A stretch of DNA of 53,805 nucleotides from UKL13-2 sp038236905 (GTDB taxonomy: Bacteria; Pseudomonadota; Gammaproteobacteria; Burkholderiales; Usitatibacteraceae): the NCBI GenBank assembly GCA_038236905.1, contig JBBRZG010000006.1:1-53805 (forward strand). The letters are read 5' to 3'. Positions 33,020 to 43,502 of the stretch are shown here, piece after piece. The position numbers and the translations under genes are program-made. The number at the start of each line of letters is the position of its first letter. Within the stretch, counting starts at the first letter, position 1. The notes under the pieces are model-generated. The model saw only the letters and a list, made by a program, of their open reading frames with translations. It was not told where the DNA came from and ran no database searches.

Positions 33020-34465
33020 TTAACCTGGAAGTTCGGCCAAGCCGAATTTTGATGAAATCGGTTTTTTTGATCTGGCTCGGTTTCGAACCAAGGGGCCGAT
33101 AGTTGCAAGTGCTACGAACAGCAAAACAATTTCAATTAAATAAACGACGCCATAACCTGTGGCGGGTCCGATCAATACCTCTCCAAATGCACCCTGTGTC
33201 GCTAGCGCCGAGATGCCATCGCGGATGCCGCCACCCATTGCAATCGCAATGCCCGCGCTGCACGCCTGCACTGCGCCCCATGCGCCGAGCGCCAGGCCAG
33301 TACGCCCTTCCGTTTCGAGGCTCATCGCAGCCGTTAGGGTACCGACTGAGAACAATCCACCGCCGAAGCCGATCAAGGTGCTGCCGAAGCGAAACAGTGC
33401 CGCTGAATCGAGTGGGTAAGCAAAAATAACCGCAACAAATGCGAGGGTGCCCAATAAAATACCGGTGCCCGCAACGCGATAAGGATCACCGCCTTTTTGC
33501 AACCAGCGCGCGGCCATGGCAAATGCCACCAAAGCACCAAGCGCCATCATTGCCGTCAGCGTGGTGGTCGCGCCTACGCCAAGACCGAGAATTTCGCCGC
33601 CATAGGGCTCAAGAATAATGTCCTGCATGTTGAACGCCGCGGTTCCCACGCCGAGCGAAATCAGAAACCGGCGCGCGCCTTTTTGTTCAATAAAGGTGCG
33701 CCATGTGGCGCTGAAATCAGGCTGTGTCAGACTCGCTGCGGTCGCCGCGGGATTGCGTGGCTCTTGTTTCCACAATGCGATTAAATTAAGCGCCGCGGTG
33801 ATGGTGGCTGCGCCTTGAACGACTTTAACCAGACGCAGGGAGGTGAAATTTTCGAGCAGTTGACCAAATATAAATCCACTCACCACCATGCCGACCAGCA
33901 ACATGACATACATCAGCGCCACCACCCGCGGCCGTGATTCAGCAGGCGCCAAATCGGTCGCCAACGCGAGGCCGGCGGTCTGGGTTATTTGCACGCCAGC
34001 GCCGACCAGAAGAAACGCCAGTGCCGCACTTGCGTGGCCCACCCAAGCCGGGCCCCATGTATCGCCTGACAAGATAATCAAGGCAAATGGCATGATCGCC
34101 AAGCCGCCAAATTGCAACAAAGTACCCATCCAGATATACGGCACGCGCTTCCACCCCAGAACCGAGCGATGTGTATCTGATTTAAAGCCTACCAGCGCGC
34201 GAAACGGCGCAAACAGCAGCGGGAGTCCCACCATCAACGACACCAACCAAGCCGAGACGCCCATCTCAACTATCATGACGCGATTCAGCGTACCGATCAA
34301 TAACGCAGTCACCATGCCGACAGAGACCTGAAACAGCGACAAACGCAGCAGTCGGCCCAGCGGAAGCTCGTTAGTGGCTGCGTCTGCAAATGGCAAAAAG
34401 CGCGGGCTGATGCGCGTCCACTGGGTCGCAAATTTGCGGCTGAATGGGTTCATCGCAGGTTTCAT
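33020..34465 (-). CDS. lhaA: LH1 assembly factor LhaA (PucC/BCD-family transporter)
   Basis: A 481-residue, 12-span major-facilitator-type protein of the PucC/LhaA family. Typical parts are LRLSLFQVSVGMVTALLIGTLNRVMIVEMGVSAWLV, FAPFRALVGFKSDTHRSVLGWKRVPYIW and GVQITQTAGLALATDLA. LhaA aids LH1 assembly, probably by delivering bacteriochlorophyll. The open frame extends to 34537, but ATG 34465 overlaps the bchM stop as ATGA (34462-34465) and gives the family N-terminus. Position bchM-lhaA-puhA is standard. Confidence 0.93.
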   Translation of the reverse strand: MKPAMNPFSRKFATQWTRISPRFLPFADAATNELPLGRLLRLSLFQVSVGMVTALLIGTLNRVMIVEMGVSAWLVSLMVGLPLLFAPFRALVGFKSDTHRSVLGWKRVPYIWMGTLLQFGGLAIMPFALIILSGDTWGPAWVGHASAALAFLLVGAGVQITQTAGLALATDLAPAESRPRVVALMYVMLLVGMVVSGFIFGQLLENFTSLRLVKVVQGAATITAALNLIALWKQEPRNPAATAASLTQPDFSATWRTFIEQKGARRFLISLGVGTAAFNMQDIILEPYGGEILGLGVGATTTLTAMMALGALVAFAMAARWLQKGGDPYRVAGTGILLGTLAFVAVIFAYPLDSAALFRFGSTLIGFGGGLFSVGTLTAAMSLETEGRTGLALGAWGAVQACSAGIAIAMGGGIRDGISALATQGAFGEVLIGPATGYGVVYLIEIVLLFVALATIGPLVRNRARSKKPISSKFGLAELPG

Positions 34466-35181
34466 GAGCGCGTGAGCTCCATGGCTTGAGAGGTATAAAA
34501 CCCGCTTTTTACCCGGTGTGTCCGGGCAGGTGTCCAATTCTGCAGGGCAGGATCTTTGCTCAGCAGACGGTAAAGATTATTCACGCTCACGGGCTCTATC
34601 CAAGGCGCACGATTACTGCGCGGCAATAGACGGCCCAGCGCGCGCATGGTCGCTAATAACGGTGTTTTGGGTGCAAAGGTAAATAGAATTGAACGCTGCG
34701 TGCGTTCGGCGAGGCCGGACAGCACGCGCACGGCGTCGGCTTCACAGTAATGAATAACTGAATCCATGCACACCACGTAATCGAATTTACCCAGCGCAGG
34801 GTCGAGCATGTCACCAGACAAAAAACGAATGCTGCCACCGTTTAATTCACTCGGCGCAGTCATCCGTTCTTCAGCTAACTTGACTAGCGTCGGCGAGAGG
34901 TCAATTGCAACAACCTCGGCTCCCCGCGCGGCGCACAGGACAGAAAGCGCTCCAGTACCGCACCCAGCATCGAGAACGCGTGCGCCTTTTAGGTCAGGCG
35001 GCAACCAAGACATCAGAGTAGCGCGCATTTGGTCGCGTCCGGCACGTACCGTGGTGCGAATGCGTCCCACCGGTGCCGTGGAGGTCAGCTTAGCCCATGC
35101 ATCTACAGCGGTGCGATCAAAATACGTTTCGATCTCGCCGCGCCGGGTTCGGTATTGAGCTTGGTAATTCGTATCAGTCAT
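34462..35181 (-). CDS. bchM: Mg-protoporphyrin IX O-methyltransferase BchM
   Basis: A 239-residue SAM-dependent methyltransferase that methylates the C13 propionate of Mg-protoporphyrin IX. SAM motif I is VLDAGCGTGALSVLCA; other family parts are YFDRTAVDAWAKLTSTAPVGRIR and ILFTFAPKTPLLATMRALGRLLPRSNRAP. It shares one base with the bchL stop (TAATG) and four bases with lhaA. Confidence 0.95.
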   Translation of the reverse strand: MTDTNYQAQYRTRRGEIETYFDRTAVDAWAKLTSTAPVGRIRTTVRAGRDQMRATLMSWLPPDLKGARVLDAGCGTGALSVLCAARGAEVVAIDLSPTLVKLAEERMTAPSELNGGSIRFLSGDMLDPALGKFDYVVCMDSVIHYCEADAVRVLSGLAERTQRSILFTFAPKTPLLATMRALGRLLPRSNRAPWIEPVSVNNLYRLLSKDPALQNWTPARTHRVKSGFYTSQAMELTRS

Positions 35182-36116
35182 TAATCAAATCCCAATAAGT
35201 CAAAAATATCCCGGTCTTTCATCGGCTCGAAAGTCAGCGGCTCGGTGCCCGCCCACAGCGCCGCCGCAAGGCGCATGTATTCTTTTTGCACCGCCAACAA
35301 TTCAGGCGACTCTTCCATTTCAAACAGCGTGGATTTCTTCAAGCGGCTGCGACGGAATACATCGAGATTGCCGAACTGCGCCATCGTTTTTAAGCCGACG
35401 CGCTCGTTGAACTTGTCGATTTGATCGGTCGCATCGCTGCGGTTTGCAATAACGCCGCCCAACCGCACATTGTAGTTTTTCGATTTCGCATGAATTGCAG
35501 CGACGATGCGGTTCATTGCGAAGATCGAATCGAAATCGTTGGCAGTGACGATCAGCGCGCGGTCTGCATGTTGCAGAGGTGCCGCAAAACCACCGCATAC
35601 CACGTCACCCAACACATCAAAGATCACCACATCGGTGTCTTCCAGCAAATGATGTTCTTTGAGCAGCTTGACGGTCTGACCGACCACATAACCCCCGCAA
35701 CCCGTGCCGGCCGGCGGGCCGCCGGCTTCAACGCACATCACGCCGTTGTAGCCTTCAAATACAAAATCTTCGAGGCGCAATTCCTCAGCATGAAAATCCA
35801 CTGTCTCCAGCACGTCAATCACCGTGGGTACCAAACGTTTGGTCAGTGTGAAAGTGGAGTCATGTTTGGGGTCGCAGCCAATCTGCAAAACGCGTTTGCC
35901 GAGCTTTGAAAACGCGACAGACAGGTTTGAGGATGTGGTGCTTTTGCCAATCCCGCCCTTGCCATAAATTGCGAATACTTTTGCGTTGCCGATTTTGATG
36001 TTCGGGTCAAGCTGTACTTGCACGCTACCTTCTCCGTCGGTAGGTTTACCGGCGGCGGCGGCGAGCGATTTTGCGCTACGTTTGATATCTGAAAATGGCA
36101 CAGTGGCAGTGGTCAT
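35181..36116 (-). CDS. bchL: Dark-operative protochlorophyllide reductase iron protein BchL
   Basis: A 311-residue nitrogenase-Fe-protein homologue that feeds electrons to BchNB. The P-loop AIYGKGGIGKST lies at residues about 49-60, and Cys ligands of the bridging [4Fe-4S] cluster are in AGTGCGGYV and DVVCGGFA. The start overlaps the bchH stop (ATGA). The 40-residue N-terminal extension before the P-loop is usual for this family. Confidence 0.96.
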   Translation of the reverse strand: MTTATVPFSDIKRSAKSLAAAAGKPTDGEGSVQVQLDPNIKIGNAKVFAIYGKGGIGKSTTSSNLSVAFSKLGKRVLQIGCDPKHDSTFTLTKRLVPTVIDVLETVDFHAEELRLEDFVFEGYNGVMCVEAGGPPAGTGCGGYVVGQTVKLLKEHHLLEDTDVVIFDVLGDVVCGGFAAPLQHADRALIVTANDFDSIFAMNRIVAAIHAKSKNYNVRLGGVIANRSDATDQIDKFNERVGLKTMAQFGNLDVFRRSRLKKSTLFEMEESPELLAVQKEYMRLAAALWAGTEPLTFEPMKDRDIFDLLGFD

Positions 36117-39100
36117 GCGGCTACCTTTTTGGTGTTGTCTACGGCGAGGGAAGGGGAATTTTTGCCCAAGCCGAGTTGAGCTTGGAGTGGTAGGGTTCGA
36201 ACGTTTTGTGGCGCGGTATTTTGTGTTTCGTACACGCCTTCGAGGCGATCTTCTAGCTCATCGCCAGCGCGACGCAATGCTTCCAAGGTCGCGGCATCAG
36301 GTGACCAATAGTTGCGGCGCTGTGCCTCCAGCAATCGGTTTGCGACTTTTGCTGAGGCGGTCGGGTTCAATTCGGCCAGACGCTGGCGCATTTCAGGATC
36401 AAGCATGAATGTTTCGGTCAGATGCTGATACACCCACGGCGCAACTTGACCGGTGGTGGCCGACCATCCCATCGTGTTGGTGATATGGACTTCAATCTGA
36501 CGAACACCTTCATAACCATGTTTCAACATGCCTTCGTACCACTTTGGGTTGAGCATGCGTGTCCTGGTTTCGAGCGCAACCTGTTCTTGAAGTGTCCGCA
36601 CAGTGCCCTCACTGGCGGTTTGGTCGCCGATATACACGGGTGCTGTTTTGGCGCTGGGTCCTTTGGCGCGCTTTACGGCACGGCTTATACCGCCCAACGT
36701 ATCAAAGTAATTATCAACGGTGGTCACGCCGAGTTCAACGGAGTCCAGATTTTGGTAGGCTAAATCAACGCCTGCCAGCACGCTCTGCAGCAGCTCGCAT
36801 TGCGGTGTTGGCGTGCCGGCGCGTCCGTATGCAAAGCTCTTGCGGCGTGTGTAGGTTTCAGCGAGTTCGTCTTCATTGTCCCAGCGGCTATTTTCAACCA
36901 GGTGATTTACATTCGAGCCGTACGCGCCGTCTGCATTGCCAAATACGCGCAACGATGCGGTTTCGATATCGACCACATCTGCGCCGCCATGCTGTGCTTG
37001 GTAGGCCAGCGCATGTTTGCGAACGAAGTTGCGATCCAGCGGCTCATCAGCACTTGCCGCCATAAACGAGGCTTCGGCCAACAATTTAATTTGCAACGGC
37101 AGCAAGTCGCGGAAAATGCCTGACAAGGTCACGACGACATCGACGCGTGGATGGCCTAATTCTTCGAGGGGAATGAGGGTCGCACCAGCAATGCGGCCAT
37201 AGCCGTCAAAACGTGGCTTCGCACCGATCAGTGCCAATACCTGCCCAATCGGGCCTCCTTCAGATTTCAAGTTATCCGTTCCCCACAGCACGACTGCGAC
37301 GGTCTCGGGGAAATCGTTGCCGTCATCCATGTGCTTGGCCAGCAAACGTGCGGCTTGACGTGCGCCATCTTGGACAGCAAACGCGCTTGGAATACGGAAC
37401 GGATCGAAGCCATGGATGTTACGGCCTGCTGGTAAAACATCTGGATTGCGTAGCAAGTCGCCGCCCGGTGCTGGTCGAATGAAGCGGCCATCGAGCGCGC
37501 GCATCAGCGCTTCCATTTCGTGATTGCCGCTCAAAAGCGTGTCGGTGACGGCTAGTTCCTTGAACAGTGCGATCATCGCGTCATCGCGTGGCAAATTGGC
37601 TGCCGCAAACGCTTCTTCTGCGGTTGCGCCCATCACCATCATTTCCACGCTTACTTTTGGAAGATGTAGGCCATGTGCTGCGTCGGCCATCGACATCATG
37701 GAGTCCACGCGTTCTTCAAATGATGGCTTCGCTCCCACCACATGTAATCCGTGTGGAATTAAGGTGTATTCCAGCTCCAGTACGCTCTCGTTTAATTTTT
37801 CAATTTTTGCGACCGCCTGAACGCCCCACGCTGGCTCTGCGCTGGCTAGTTCGATGACAGCAGCTTGAGCCTGAATCAACTCAGCCAATTGAATTTGTTC
37901 GCCACTGGCTTCGGGAGACAGACTGCGCCAGCGCTCGATGCTTACTTTCAAATCTGCTAATCCAGCATAAAGCCCGGCCTGTGCAACCGGTGGTGTCATG
38001 TAGCTAATGAGTGTGGCACCGGCACGGCGCTTGGCAATAGCACCTTCTGATGGATTGTTTGATGCATACAAATACAGATGAGGCATATCTGAAATCATGC
38101 GGTCTGGCCAGCATGCGCCGGAGATGCCGGCTTGCTTACCGGGCATAAATTCCAACGCTCCGTGCGTACCAAAATGCAGTACTGCATGGGCCCCGAAATC
38201 TTCGCGTACCCAACGATAAAATGCCGAGAAAGCATGGGTCGGTGCAAAACCTTTTTCGTACAACAATCGCATTGGATCACCTTCGTAACCAAATGAAGGT
38301 TGCACGCCTACAAAAACGTTGCCAAAGCGCTCTCCGATTACAAAAATTGACGAGCCATCGCTTTGTTGCTTGCCCGGTGCCGGGCCCCACTGCGCTTCGA
38401 TTTGTTTCAAATAGCGTTCACGTTTTACGTGATCATTTGCCGAAATTTTGGTGTGAACATTGGCGAACGCGCCGTACTGCTCGGCGTTGCCATTGACGAT
38501 GCTCTTGCGCAGGTGATCGACTGAGGCCGGCACATCGATGGTGTAGCCTTCAGCTTTCATCGAAGTGAGCGTGTTGAACAACGATTCAAAGACGGCCAAG
38601 TACGCCGCTGTACCGGTATTGCCCGCGTTCGGTGGGAAGTTGAACAGCACAATCGCGACCTTGCGATTTGCGCGCTCTGCTTTGCGCAGCGCGATTAGTT
38701 TTTCAATCCGTGCTGCGATCATTTCAGCGCGCTCAATGCAACGATGCATATCGCGACCGGTATCGTTGGCGTTGAACGTGCAGTTGCGATGACAGCCGGT
38801 ACAAGCGCCACCCGCGGCGTCTGAGCGTCCACCAAATACGGTTGGTGTAGTCGCGCCATCGAGCTCGGGAATCGCGACCATGATCGTATTCTCAACCGGC
38901 ATTAAACCGCGTTCCGAAGCGCCCCATGTTTCGAGGGTTTGAAATTCAACGGGGTGGGCAGCAATGTACGGAACGTCCAGACGGGCGAGAATTTCCTCAG
39001 CAGCCTTGGAATCGTTGTAGGCGGGGCCGCCAACCAACGAGAAACCCGTGAGTGAAACTACTGCGTCGACGACGACGCGGCCATCTTTAAAAAAGAATTT

Positions 39101-40003
39101 TTCAATGGCAGGACGTGAATCCAGCCCGGATGCGAATGCGGGAATAACTTTCAGGCCGCGCGCCTCCATCGCATCAATCACGCCATCATAGTGATCGGTG
39201 TTACCTGCCAACATGTACGAACGCATCATCAAAATACCGACTGTGCCGTTCGTGTAGCTCTTGATCGAAGGCAGCGGAAGCGCCTTCGCGTGCTCAGAAA
39301 TTCGGCCTTCCATACGTGGATGATAAACGCCGGTTTCAGGATACTCGACAGGTGCGGTGACCTTGAGCGTGCCGCGCAAATGGCGGCGCTCGCCGTCAGC
39401 ATAGCGATCTACCAGCAGGCGAATCATGTTGCCGATATTGTCTTCTGAGCCGCCCAGCCAGTATTGCAGAGTGAGAAAATAAGCGCGTACATCCTGTGCC
39501 GTGCCCGGAATAAAACGCAGCATCTTGGGAATGCGGCGAAGCATTTTCATTTGCGCTTCACCGGCGGTGCCATTTCCTGGCTTTTTGGTATTGCCGCGAA
39601 GCCGCTTTAGCAACGCCATTGGACCCGAGGCAGTACCGTCCATTTTGAATTTGCCGATGCGCGTCATTTTCATGACGTCTGAAGAGGACATCGCGCATAC
39701 CATTGCATCACATTGATCGCGGCGCGCTGCAAGTGCCGGCAGCACCGGCAAGAAATGATCTTCCATGAACAGCATGGAGGCAATGATGATGTCGCCCGAA
39801 GCAATATCTGCCAGGCAACGTTCCAGTGCGACAGGGTCTGCGGCATATTCTGATGCAGCGTGAACCTTAAGGGACAGGCCAGGTATTTCTCGCGCAAGCA
39901 CGGCGCGAGCTCGGGCGGTGGCACTCGCCAGATGTGTGTCCATGGTCACAATAACGACCCGAGTAGGGGTAATTTCAGCGGCCAAAGTGTGCTTTTGCGT
40001 CAT
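36113..40003 (-). CDS. bchH: Magnesium chelatase subunit H
   Basis: A 1296-residue porphyrin-binding subunit of Mg chelatase. The N-terminus PTRVVIVTMDTHLASATARARAVLAREIPGLSLKVHAASE and later parts (HFGTHGALEFMPGKQAG, LPAGRNIHGFDPFRIPS, TNTMGWSATTGQVAPWVYQHLTETF) are typical of BchH. The start at ATG 40003 overlaps the bchB end by 29 bases. Gene length matches the family. The cofactor partners are BchD (left edge) and BchI (outside). Confidence 0.97.
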   Translation of the reverse strand: MTQKHTLAAEITPTRVVIVTMDTHLASATARARAVLAREIPGLSLKVHAASEYAADPVALERCLADIASGDIIIASMLFMEDHFLPVLPALAARRDQCDAMVCAMSSSDVMKMTRIGKFKMDGTASGPMALLKRLRGNTKKPGNGTAGEAQMKMLRRIPKMLRFIPGTAQDVRAYFLTLQYWLGGSEDNIGNMIRLLVDRYADGERRHLRGTLKVTAPVEYPETGVYHPRMEGRISEHAKALPLPSIKSYTNGTVGILMMRSYMLAGNTDHYDGVIDAMEARGLKVIPAFASGLDSRPAIEKFFFKDGRVVVDAVVSLTGFSLVGGPAYNDSKAAEEILARLDVPYIAAHPVEFQTLETWGASERGLMPVENTIMVAIPELDGATTPTVFGGRSDAAGGACTGCHRNCTFNANDTGRDMHRCIERAEMIAARIEKLIALRKAERANRKVAIVLFNFPPNAGNTGTAAYLAVFESLFNTLTSMKAEGYTIDVPASVDHLRKSIVNGNAEQYGAFANVHTKISANDHVKRERYLKQIEAQWGPAPGKQQSDGSSIFVIGERFGNVFVGVQPSFGYEGDPMRLLYEKGFAPTHAFSAFYRWVREDFGAHAVLHFGTHGALEFMPGKQAGISGACWPDRMISDMPHLYLYASNNPSEGAIAKRRAGATLISYMTPPVAQAGLYAGLADLKVSIERWRSLSPEASGEQIQLAELIQAQAAVIELASAEPAWGVQAVAKIEKLNESVLELEYTLIPHGLHVVGAKPSFEERVDSMMSMADAAHGLHLPKVSVEMMVMGATAEEAFAAANLPRDDAMIALFKELAVTDTLLSGNHEMEALMRALDGRFIRPAPGGDLLRNPDVLPAGRNIHGFDPFRIPSAFAVQDGARQAARLLAKHMDDGNDFPETVAVVLWGTDNLKSEGGPIGQVLALIGAKPRFDGYGRIAGATLIPLEELGHPRVDVVVTLSGIFRDLLPLQIKLLAEASFMAASADEPLDRNFVRKHALAYQAQHGGADVVDIETASLRVFGNADGAYGSNVNHLVENSRWDNEDELAETYTRRKSFAYGRAGTPTPQCELLQSVLAGVDLAYQNLDSVELGVTTVDNYFDTLGGISRAVKRAKGPSAKTAPVYIGDQTASEGTVRTLQEQVALETRTRMLNPKWYEGMLKHGYEGVRQIEVHITNTMGWSATTGQVAPWVYQHLTETFMLDPEMRQRLAELNPTASAKVANRLLEAQRRNYWSPDAATLEALRRAGDELEDRLEGVYETQNTAPQNVRTLPLQAQLGLGKNSPSLAVDNTKKVAA

Positions 40004-41648
40004 ACAGCGTCTCCACAGTGATTATCGACATGCCACGCTCGTTCGCGAAGCGCTCGGTATTGCGACGCGCTTTGCCACGAACGAAGAACGGAATTTTGTT
40101 CAACTCTTTTTCTGCCTCAACTGCCCAGCCTGCTGCTGCGGGTGCGGTCGACAATGCGGGTGCATGTGCGCTCGCGCCCGACGGGGCTGGTGCCGTTTCA
40201 GCGATGAGTGTCGCCGTCGTTATTGCTGCTACATGTGCTATTGGTTGGCTCGTTGATGATGCATTTGCGGCTGTAACCATTATGTTTTGCAACGGCTTGT
40301 TGGCTGCGCCCAAATGCGACGGCACGGCGTCCGCGTGAAATTCATTGTCGCCACGGAACATGCCAATCAGGTGCTCTTCCAAGCCCATCATCAATGGATG
40401 TACCCAAGTGTCAAACAGCACACTGGCACCCTCAAAACCCATTTGCGGAGAATAGCGGGCGGGAAAGTCTTGGACGTGAACGGGTGCCGAGATCACCGCA
40501 CATGGCACACCAAAACGCTTGGCGATATGACGTTCCATTTGCGTACCGAGCACCAACTCAGGTTGTAGCTCTGCGACCTTGGCTTCGACTTCCAAATAAT
40601 CGTCAGTGATCAGCGCCTCAACCCCGTAAATCTTGGCCGCTTCGCGAACTTCGCGTGCAAATTCACGGCTATAAGTGCCGATGCCGACAACGGTAAAACC
40701 CATTTCTTCTTTGGCGATTCTTGCGGCCGCAACGACATGCGTGGCGTCACCAAATACAAAAACGCGTTTGCTGGTGAGATAGGTCGAATCAACTGATTTG
40801 GCGTACCAGGCGGCACGTGATGGCTCGCCGTTCAATACCGGACTTGCGTCAACGTTCGCAAGCTTCGCGACTTCGGCGATGAAATCACGCGTGGCACCTA
40901 CGCCAATCGGCACCATTTTTGTCGCTGGCTGGCCGAAGGTGCGTGTCAACCACTGCGCAGCTTGTGAAGCAGTTTCAGGATACATAACGACGTTGAAATC
41001 AGCCTCGCCCAAACGAGCAATGTCAGCGGGTGTCGCGCCCATCGGGGCGATTACGTTAATGTCTATGCCCAACTGGTTTAGCAGCTGGGTAATTTCGCGA
41101 ACGTCATCGCGGTGGCGGAAACCCAACGCAGTGGGTCCGAGCAAATTGCAGCGTGGACGCTGACCTTCTAGACGCGAAGCGCGTGGTGTGCCTGGCGCGG
41201 GAGCCGACGGTCCAGCTAACGCCCGAACAATTTGATAAAAAGTCTCAGAGGCACCGTAATTTTCTTTGCGCTGATAGGAGGGCAATTCAAGTGGAATGAC
41301 AGGAATTGGCAAGTTCAGAGCTTTTGACAAACCACCTGGATCATCTTGAATCAGTTCAGCGGTGCACGATGCACCGACAATCATCGCTTGCGGTTTGAAG
41401 CGCAGATATGCATCGCGGGCGGCGGTTTTGAAGAGCTCGGCCGTATCACTGCCCAAGTCTCGCGCCTGAAAGGTGGTGTAGGTTACCGGTGGGCGCTTGC
41501 CGTTGCGTTCAATCATGGTGAATAGCAAATCGGCGTATGTGTCTCCCTGCGGTGCATGCAGCACGTAATGCAGGCCTTCCATCGCGGTGGCGACGCGCAT
41601 TGCGCCGACGTGCGGGGGGCCTTCGTAGGTCCAGACAGTGAGCTGCAT
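39975..41648 (-). CDS. bchB: Dark-operative protochlorophyllide reductase subunit BchB
   Basis: A 557-residue NifK-like subunit. The N-terminus MQLTVWTYEGPPHVGAMRVA is standard, and Asp36 in HAPQGDTYAD is the unusual carboxylate ligand of the NB cluster. The C-terminal reductase-like domain (about 500-557, KELNKIPFFVRGKARRNTE) is separated from the core by an Ala/Pro/Thr-rich linker of some 50 residues, which makes the protein a little long. ATG 41648 is chosen: it lies two bases from the bchN stop, and the frame upstream to 41690 is not conserved. Confidence 0.95.
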   Translation of the reverse strand: MQLTVWTYEGPPHVGAMRVATAMEGLHYVLHAPQGDTYADLLFTMIERNGKRPPVTYTTFQARDLGSDTAELFKTAARDAYLRFKPQAMIVGASCTAELIQDDPGGLSKALNLPIPVIPLELPSYQRKENYGASETFYQIVRALAGPSAPAPGTPRASRLEGQRPRCNLLGPTALGFRHRDDVREITQLLNQLGIDINVIAPMGATPADIARLGEADFNVVMYPETASQAAQWLTRTFGQPATKMVPIGVGATRDFIAEVAKLANVDASPVLNGEPSRAAWYAKSVDSTYLTSKRVFVFGDATHVVAAARIAKEEMGFTVVGIGTYSREFAREVREAAKIYGVEALITDDYLEVEAKVAELQPELVLGTQMERHIAKRFGVPCAVISAPVHVQDFPARYSPQMGFEGASVLFDTWVHPLMMGLEEHLIGMFRGDNEFHADAVPSHLGAANKPLQNIMVTAANASSTSQPIAHVAAITTATLIAETAPAPSGASAHAPALSTAPAAAGWAVEAEKELNKIPFFVRGKARRNTERFANERGMSIITVETLYDAKAHFGR

Positions 41649-41649
41649 G

Positions 41650-42945
41650 CTAGGCCACCAAGCGCATACGGCGCACCAGCGGACGGGCAAAAAGCTCGGC
41701 TAAATCAGCAGCTTGGTCGTAGCCTTGGATTGGCGTAAATACCAACTCAATTGACCATTTGGTGGTCATGCCCTCTGCTTCTAAGGGGTTAGCCAATCCG
41801 AGCCCGCACACCACCAAATCGGGTTTGGCTGCGCGGCAGCGATCTAGTTGGTTCTCGACGTGCTGGCCTTCAGATAGCTGCACGCCTTTGGGCAATAATT
41901 CCAGCTCGCGAGCCAGATGCTGTTTATGTAAAAACGGCGTACCGACTTCAACTAATTCCATTCCCAATTCGCGGGCCAAGAAACGAGCCAAAGGAATTTC
42001 GAGTTGCGAATCGGGGAAGAAAAACACGCGTTTGCCGGCCAGCTCGTCGCGATAGCGGGCAACTGCCCGGGTAGCGCGTTCACGCGCGTTGGCGGTGGCG
42101 GTATCAAAAGTTGCCTCACCCACACCCCAAGCGTTTGCAGCGGCCTTAAGCCATGCTGTAGTGCCTTCAACACCCAATGGAAACGGAGCATCGATGCGGG
42201 TAGCGCCGCGTTCTTCAAGCGCACGCGCGGTATCGGCTAAGAATGGTTGAGCCAGCAAATATTTTGTATTCGGGCCCACGGGTGCCAAGTCGGCGGCATG
42301 ACGCGGGGGGAAAAACCGCACCGGGCCTATGTCCATGGCGGCGAACAAACGTATGAATTGATCTTCCACCACATCGGCTAATGAGCCCACGATCATCATC
42401 GCTGGCGCAGCATCAATTCCTGAATTGGGCAGATCGGGCACCATTGATGCCAGACAAGCATCTTCGCCTTGAGTGAAGGTGGTCTCAATGCCGCTGCCTG
42501 AATAATTGAGTACACGAACGTCGGGGGAAAACTTTTTCGATAGGCGTTGGGAGGCACGTGATAGATCAAGTTTGATTACTTCCGAAGGGCACGAACCCAC
42601 CAAAAATAAAAGCCGAATATCGGGGCGCCGGGCAAGCAGCTGATTAACGATGCGATCAAGCTCGTCGTTGCAATCGGCCAAACCCGCCAAATCGCGCTCA
42701 TCGATAATGGCCGTGGCAAAACGCGGCTCAGCAAAAATCATAACGCCGGCTGCGGATTGAATCAGATGGGCACACGTGCGCGAGCCAACCACTAGGAAAA
42801 ATGCATCCTGAATTTTTCGATGCAACCAAATAATGCCGGTGAGGCCGCAAAACACCTCACGCTGGCCGCGTTCACGCAGGATTGGGATCACAGCAGGCTC
42901 GGCACAGCCTAGCGCGGGGCTCGGCTTGTCTACTACTGCATTCAT
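41650..42945 (-). CDS. bchN: Dark-operative protochlorophyllide reductase subunit BchN
   Basis: A 431-residue NifD-like subunit. Its three cluster Cys ligands are visible as Cys33 (EVFCGLTG), Cys58 (SRTCAHL) and Cys119 (VGSCPSEVIKLDL), matching the three-Cys plus Asp(BchB) pattern. Together with BchB and BchL it reduces ring D of protochlorophyllide in the dark. The start overlaps the bchF stop by ATGA (42942-42945). Confidence 0.96.
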   Translation of the reverse strand: MNAVVDKPSPALGCAEPAVIPILRERGQREVFCGLTGIIWLHRKIQDAFFLVVGSRTCAHLIQSAAGVMIFAEPRFATAIIDERDLAGLADCNDELDRIVNQLLARRPDIRLLFLVGSCPSEVIKLDLSRASQRLSKKFSPDVRVLNYSGSGIETTFTQGEDACLASMVPDLPNSGIDAAPAMMIVGSLADVVEDQFIRLFAAMDIGPVRFFPPRHAADLAPVGPNTKYLLAQPFLADTARALEERGATRIDAPFPLGVEGTTAWLKAAANAWGVGEATFDTATANARERATRAVARYRDELAGKRVFFFPDSQLEIPLARFLARELGMELVEVGTPFLHKQHLARELELLPKGVQLSEGQHVENQLDRCRAAKPDLVVCGLGLANPLEAEGMTTKWSIELVFTPIQGYDQAADLAELFARPLVRRMRLVA

Positions 42946-43463
42946 GCCGCCACCCCTGGTGCCGAGATTTCGTTTGCTAACTTCGACTCGCCGGCTTGTT
43001 GAAGGCGGGCCATGCGCAACTTCCAGATAAATTGTGCAGCGTTGATGGTGTAAGTCGCATAAGCGGCTAACGCCAGATACATTTGTTCGCGTTCAGTCAG
43101 CCATCCGGTGAAAAGCCCCACCAAATAAGCGGTATGTAGCGTGATCACGATCATGCTGACCGCATCTTCCCAGAAGAAGGCAGGTGCAAATAAATATTGG
43201 CCAAACACCACTTTTTCCCAAATCGCACCGGTCACCATGATGGTGTACAGCACCAAGGTTTTAATCACGATAGAAATTGTCGCGGCGGTCAACCCTTCGC
43301 CCGTAGCCAGATAACGCACCACTAAACCAACGCTTACAAGTAAGACTAAAAATTGAATGGGCGCCAATATGCCTTGCACTAAGGTCCAGCGCGTGTTGTC
43401 GCGACGTACCCTCTCTTCCGGGCTATAGAGTGGTGCTGCTTTTTTAACCTGGCTGTTCTGCAT
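42942..43463 (-). CDS. bchF: 3-vinyl bacteriochlorophyllide hydratase BchF
   Basis: A 173-residue integral membrane protein that hydrates the 3-vinyl group. Conserved parts are YSPEERVRRDNTRWTLVQGILAPIQFLVFL-like N-terminus, EKVVFGQYLFAPAFFWEDAVSM and YINAAQFIWKLRMARL-like C-terminus. ATG 43463 is preferred because the deduced promoter (-10 at 43503-43508) would start transcription near 43496, downstream of the TTG at 43502. It is the first gene of the long bchF-puhE operon. Confidence 0.93.
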   Translation of the reverse strand: MQNSQVKKAAPLYSPEERVRRDNTRWTLVQGILAPIQFLVLLVSVGLVVRYLATGEGLTAATISIVIKTLVLYTIMVTGAIWEKVVFGQYLFAPAFFWEDAVSMIVITLHTAYLVGLFTGWLTEREQMYLALAAYATYTINAAQFIWKLRMARLQQAGESKLANEISAPGVAA

Positions 43464-43502
43464 CTTTGGTATCCGAAAACTCAATTTGTCACTGCGAAAC
43501 AA

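Noticed and set aside
43464..43502. TTG start of bchF at 43502
   Set aside because: It would fall at or before the deduced transcription start; ATG 43463 fits promoter and length.
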